Source: JAJDBU01 sp046756925
GTDB taxonomy: Bacteria; Nitrospirota; Nitrospiria; SBBL01; JAADHI01
Length of the DNA: 8,622 nucleotides
NCBI GenBank assembly: GCA_046756925.1
Contig: JBHHXH010000090.1
Location: 1 to 8,622 of the forward strand
Reading direction: 5' to 3'
Below the pieces are notes generated by a model that searched no databases, was not told where the DNA came from, and was given only the letters and a program-made list of their open reading frames with translations. A program made the translations under genes and the position numbers. Below are positions 5,771 through 8,622 of the stretch, piece after piece (positions within the stretch are counted from its first letter, which is position 1; every line of letters begins with the position of its first letter).

Positions 5771-6040
5771 ATGGAACAACACCGTTTCCCGACCTATTTA
5801 TCACGTCCCTTTCAGATCCTCTGGCTTGAGGCGGACGAACTTGTTTTTGTCATCATCTTTTACGTGCTGTCCCTGATGTTCGGGCAGGTTTTCATCCCCT
5901 TCATCATCTTAGGGCCTTGGATTTATTCGGCCATCAAGCAAAGACACCCAAGAGGATTTTTAAAACATCGTTTTTACATGATCGGTCTGGCCGGATTGAA
6001 GGGCTATCCCATCTATTTTGAAAAAGAATTTCAGGAGTAG
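5771..6040 (+). CDS. traL: TraL, small inner-membrane pilus assembly protein
   Basis: An 89-aa protein of the TraL family, needed for pilus assembly in F-type systems and placed near the base of the channel. Family marks are the start HRFPTYLSRPFQILWLEADEL, two adjacent membrane segments at about 24-39 and 41-56, and the end KHRFYMIGLAGLKGYPIYFEKEF, which matches the conserved G-x-x-x-K-G-x-P pattern of TraL. The length is normal. GGAGAAAGGAAGG lies just before the ATG. It follows the pilin after a 116-base gap filled by the hairpin, and is ten bases ahead of traE. Confidence 0.9.
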   Translation: MEQHRFPTYLSRPFQILWLEADELVFVIIFYVLSLMFGQVFIPFIILGPWIYSAIKQRHPRGFLKHRFYMIGLAGLKGYPIYFEKEFQE

Positions 6041-6049
6041 GAACGCAAC

Positions 6050-6601
6050 ATGAAGATCGAAACGTATATGAACCGGGTATCAAGCACCTTTGCTGAAAAC
6101 AGGGTCCTGAAGTTTTTTGTCCTGGTAATCGGCCTGACCGTTTTCTGGAACACGGTCCAGATCGAAAAGGCCTTGAACGCGCAACGGACCATCCTGGTCC
6201 CACCGGTCATGACCACGCAATTGGAGATCAGCGGTGAGACGGCAAGCGACCGGACGATAGACGCCTATGCCCGGTACGTCATCTCTTTAATAGGGAACTT
6301 CACCCCCGCAACGGCAAGGCGGCAGTTCGATTCCCTCTTGACCCTCTTTACGCCGGAGTCCTTCCAGAGATCCAAGATCCTGCTCTATGACCTAGCGGAT
6401 CGGATCGAGACGACACAGGTCACCAACGCCTACTTCATTCAACAGATCCTGGTGACACAAACAAGAATCGAAGTCAGAGGTTTGAATAAACAGTTTTCGG
6501 AGACGACCTCCCTCGGTGAAACGAAGCGGACCTACCTGATCGACTACAAAATCATCAACGGACGGTTTTCTCTGCTCAATATTACGGAGAAAGCGGTCTA
6601 A
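6050..6601 (+). CDS. traE: TraE, VirB8-like inner-membrane assembly protein
   Basis: A 183-aa protein of normal TraE length. A short cytoplasmic N-terminus is followed by one membrane segment at about 20-38 (LKFFVLVIGLTVFWN) and a periplasmic domain. The stretches RTILVPPVMTTQ at 46-57 and ETASDRTIDAYARYVISLIGNFTP match the TraE pattern of a V-P-P motif followed by a helix and a N-x-T-P turn. TraE has a VirB8-like fold and serves as an assembly scaffold in the periplasm. The ribosome site GGAGTAGGAA precedes the ATG, and traK begins 18 bases after its stop. Confidence 0.9.
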   Translation: MKIETYMNRVSSTFAENRVLKFFVLVIGLTVFWNTVQIEKALNAQRTILVPPVMTTQLEISGETASDRTIDAYARYVISLIGNFTPATARRQFDSLLTLFTPESFQRSKILLYDLADRIETTQVTNAYFIQQILVTQTRIEVRGLNKQFSETTSLGETKRTYLIDYKIINGRFSLLNITEKAV

Positions 6602-6619
6602 GGAGAAAGGAGCTATTCC

Positions 6620-7396
6620 ATGTTGTTTGCCATTATTTTCATTGTCTTGGGTTTCAAAAGTGCCGGCGTGCTCGCCCAAGAGGTCCAACAGGACATAAAG
6701 AACCCTCCCGGAGATGTCCGTCTTCTCCCGGAAGTCACCACAAAAGTGGCCTTGAGCAATAGCGACGTCAACCGGATTATTTGCAGCCTACCCATTACGG
6801 ATATCGTCTACTCGAAAGAAAAAGGGCTGACCGTCCACTACACCAAAAAGGACGCCTACCTCAAATTCGAGGTTGTCAAAGAGAACAACAAGATCATCTA
6901 CGCATCCATCCCGACAGAGATCTATATCACCTGCGGCACACAGGTCTACCACCTGATCGCGCTTCCGAAGCGCATCCCTTCACGTACTATTCATCTGGCA
7001 AGAGGAAGCTCTGAAGCCATTACAGCCAACCGATCTCTATTTCGTGGCCTGCCATTTGAGGAAAAAGTCCTCAAGCTCATCAAGGCAGTCTATACCGAGT
7101 CGATCCCGAACAGCTTCACAATCCAAAGCGCAAAAAAACCGATCAAACTTTTCAGAAATGTCTCTCTCACGCAGATTCGAACGATCACGGTGGATGGCGA
7201 AGGTTTGGACATCAAGGAATATCGCATCACCCCTAAGAACACCCAAGCACCGCTCAAGTTAAAAGAAAAGGATTTTCTCAGGAGTGAACTGACACTCCGT
7301 CCGGTCGGCATCACGATCGACCGGCTTTTATTAAAACCTGGAGAAACGGCAAGGATGCTGATCGTTGAACGCCGGGGAGGACCATCCCATGAGTAA
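6620..7396 (+). CDS. traK: TraK, secretin-like outer-membrane channel protein (VirB9-like)
   Basis: A 258-aa exported protein. Signal peptide at 1-19 (LFAIIFIVLGFKSAG then VLA, cleaved before QEV). The region 41-60 (TKVALSNSDVNRIICSLPI) carries the family's L-S-x-x-x-x-N-R-I motif, and the C-terminal third (TLRPVGITIDRLLLKPGETARMLIVE) matches the TraK end that forms the outer-membrane core with TraB and TraV. Two cysteines (near 55 and 105) could form a disulfide, in keeping with DsbC in the same operon. AAGGAGCT lies seven bases before the ATG. The gene overlaps traB by eight bases. Confidence 0.9.
   Translation: MLFAIIFIVLGFKSAGVLAQEVQQDIKNPPGDVRLLPEVTTKVALSNSDVNRIICSLPITDIVYSKEKGLTVHYTKKDAYLKFEVVKENNKIIYASIPTEIYITCGTQVYHLIALPKRIPSRTIHLARGSSEAITANRSLFRGLPFEEKVLKLIKAVYTESIPNSFTIQSAKKPIKLFRNVSLTQIRTITVDGEGLDIKEYRITPKNTQAPLKLKEKDFLRSELTLRPVGITIDRLLLKPGETARMLIVERRGGPSHE
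7374..7381 (+). promoter_or_regulatory. Ribosome binding site that fixes the traB start
   Basis: GGGGAGGA stands seven bases before the ATG at 7389, inside the end of traK. It favours 7389 over the in-frame TTG at 7365, which would add eight unlikely residues and has no such site. Confidence 0.7.
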
Positions 7397-8549
7397 ATTT
7401 ACAAAATACTGGGGCCAACTGAAACCGGGTCAAAAACAAAGAACAATCCTGATGCTCTTACTGATCGGAACGATTGCCCTGTCCCTCTGGGCCTACAAGG
7501 CGAGCCGCTCCACATTGGCTCCACCAAGGCTTGAGAAACAAAAGGAGATCGCGCTGGATCCGAAAGTCTTGGAAAAGACCATGGTTGAAGAGAGCAAGAA
7601 AGCAACACGGGAGCAAAATGCGAAATTATTACAAATCACAAAAGAAATCGAAGCGCTCAAAAGAGCACAAGACAGTGGTCAAACCCTACCCCCTCTACCG
7701 AATCGGAAAAATATTCCTCTGCCGTCGGCGAAGCCGCTCAAGATGCCGCCGCCACCGGGACCCTTGTCCCGGTCACAAACAAACAAGACGATCATCACCA
7801 CGCGGGAGACGATCGGCCGGATCTCCGTCTCCTCCAACCCCTTCGCCGATTCCATCACAACAGAGGAAGACGGCAAACAAAAGAAAGCACCCGACACCAT
7901 CTATCTTCCCCCCTCCTTTATGGAAGCCACATTATTGACCGGCCTTGATGCGGAAACGGTCGAATCGGCCCGAGGTCAGCCTGAACCGGTCCTGCTTCGA
8001 ATCAGAGACCTGGCCGTCCTGCCGAACCGGATCAAAACCAATCTGAAAGGCTGTTTCGTCATCGCCCACGGCTACGGAAAACTCTCCAAAGAACGGGTGA
8101 TGCTGCGCCTGGTCACCCTCTCCTGCCTGGCCAAAGACGGGCAGGCGGTCATTGACCAGCCGATCAAGGGCTTTGTTGCCGATGAAGACGGCAAGAACGG
8201 CCTTCGAGGAAATGTCGTCTCCCGGATGGGCGCCTCAGTGGCCTATGCCACCCTCGCCGGTTTTGCAGGGGGTGCGGGCAATGCCTTTACGACCGCGTCA
8301 ACCACGACAACAACCAGCCCTTTGGGTACAACAGGCATTATCGATTCGAAAGAGCTCGGCAAAGCGGCAATCGGCGGCGGGCTTTCAGGTGGGAGTCATG
8401 AGCTGCAACGCCTCTTTCTCGATCTGGCCCGACAGGCAACGCCGATCATCGAGATCGGCGCGACAAAAACTGTGACCCTGATCATTACTGAAGGGGTCGA
8501 TCTGAAGATTAAAGAGACCTGTATAGGAGGTTCATCATGCGAGAACTAA
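7389..8549 (+). CDS. traB: TraB, VirB10-like envelope-spanning protein
   Basis: A 386-aa protein that bridges inner and outer membranes and opens the channel. Layout: short basic cytoplasmic tail; one membrane segment at about 19-36; a charged helix likely to coil at 45-97 (many K/E, e.g. VEESKKATREQNAKLLQITK); a Pro-rich linker at 100-128 (LPPLPNRKNIPLPS); then the VirB10/TraB beta-barrel from about 165, starting YLPPSFMEATLLTGLDAET and containing RIKTNLKGCFVIAHGYG and GLRGNVVSRMGA. The membrane-inserting antenna region includes a Thr-run (TTASTTTTTS) between FAGGAGNAF and LGTTG. The C-terminal TLIITEGVDLKI is typical. Cysteines cluster in the barrel and at the tail (CIGGSSC). It is somewhat shorter than F TraB (about 475 aa). 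It overlaps traK by eight bases and traV by thirteen. Confidence 0.93.
   Translation: MSKFTKYWGQLKPGQKQRTILMLLLIGTIALSLWAYKASRSTLAPPRLEKQKEIALDPKVLEKTMVEESKKATREQNAKLLQITKEIEALKRAQDSGQTLPPLPNRKNIPLPSAKPLKMPPPPGPLSRSQTNKTIITTRETIGRISVSSNPFADSITTEEDGKQKKAPDTIYLPPSFMEATLLTGLDAETVESARGQPEPVLLRIRDLAVLPNRIKTNLKGCFVIAHGYGKLSKERVMLRLVTLSCLAKDGQAVIDQPIKGFVADEDGKNGLRGNVVSRMGASVAYATLAGFAGGAGNAFTTASTTTTTSPLGTTGIIDSKELGKAAIGGGLSGGSHELQRLFLDLARQATPIIEIGATKTVTLIITEGVDLKIKETCIGGSSCEN
8525..8530 (+). promoter_or_regulatory. Ribosome binding site of traV
   Basis: AGGAGG, six bases before the ATG at 8537 and within the last codons of traB. Confidence 0.75.
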
Positions 8550-8622
8550 GAACAATCGGGGCGATCATCGTCCTCATCCTACTGACCGGCTGTGCGGCAT
8601 TTACCCCCTACGAATCCGATTT
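8537..8622 (+). CDS. traV: TraV-like outer-membrane lipoprotein, N-terminal part
   Basis: Start of a gene cut by the right edge (28 full codons). The peptide has a basic N-terminus (RELRT), a hydrophobic run (IGAIIVLILL) and the lipobox L-T-G-C at 16-19, so Cys19 would carry lipid. The text after it, AAFTPYESDF, fits the start of mature TraV proteins (a P-Y-x-S-x-F pattern before a conserved Cys). TraV is the lipoprotein of the outer-membrane core together with TraK and TraB, and follows traB in F-type operons. It overlaps the end of traB by thirteen bases. The lipoprotein call is firm; TraV rests on position and a few residues. Confidence 0.78.
   Translation, partial: MRELRTIGAIIVLILLTGCAAFTPYESD

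Overview
The window is a stretch of an F-type conjugative type IV secretion system (T4SS) from a Gram-negative bacterium, carried on a plasmid or an integrative element. The envelope genes require an outer membrane: a periplasmic DsbC-type isomerase, a TraK secretin-like protein, a TraB/VirB10 bridge, a TraV-type lipoprotein and an OmpA-type protein. The DNA is moderately GC-rich by eye. I cannot place the host; nothing marks it as a classical enterobacterial F plasmid, and the coupling protein and pilin look divergent.

There are two divergent operons. The leftward (minus) operon runs from about 3800 to the left edge. It holds (i) a 347-aa protein that reads as a membrane-less, catalytically dead paralogue of the coupling-protein ATPase domain, (ii) an intact TraD/VirD4-type coupling protein (599 aa), and (iii) a DnaG-like primase with a zinc finger and a TOPRIM domain that continues past base 1. 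The rightward (plus) operon runs from about 3910 to the right edge: OmpA-like protein, dsbC, pilin (traA), traL, traE, traK, traB and the start of traV. Apart from the extra genes in front of traA, this is the canonical F order A-L-E-K-B-V.

The operons diverge from a 177-bp gap dominated by an 87-bp near-palindrome (3814..3900). It has perfect 25-bp arms, a second 7-bp inner stem and a small A-rich loop. Each arm ends three bases before a plausible -10 box, so both operons begin with the same upstream element and are probably co-regulated. Two further RNA-level structures flank the pilin gene: a hairpin that covers its ribosome site and a nested GC-rich hairpin just after its stop codon.

Working model: the plus operon builds the pilus and the envelope channel. 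The minus operon supplies the coupling ATPase that feeds DNA into it, plus a primase for second-strand synthesis or replication. The pseudo-ATPase sits ahead of the coupling protein with overlapping ends and is the most unusual part of the window. No relaxase, tRNA, rRNA, transposase or CRISPR array is visible.
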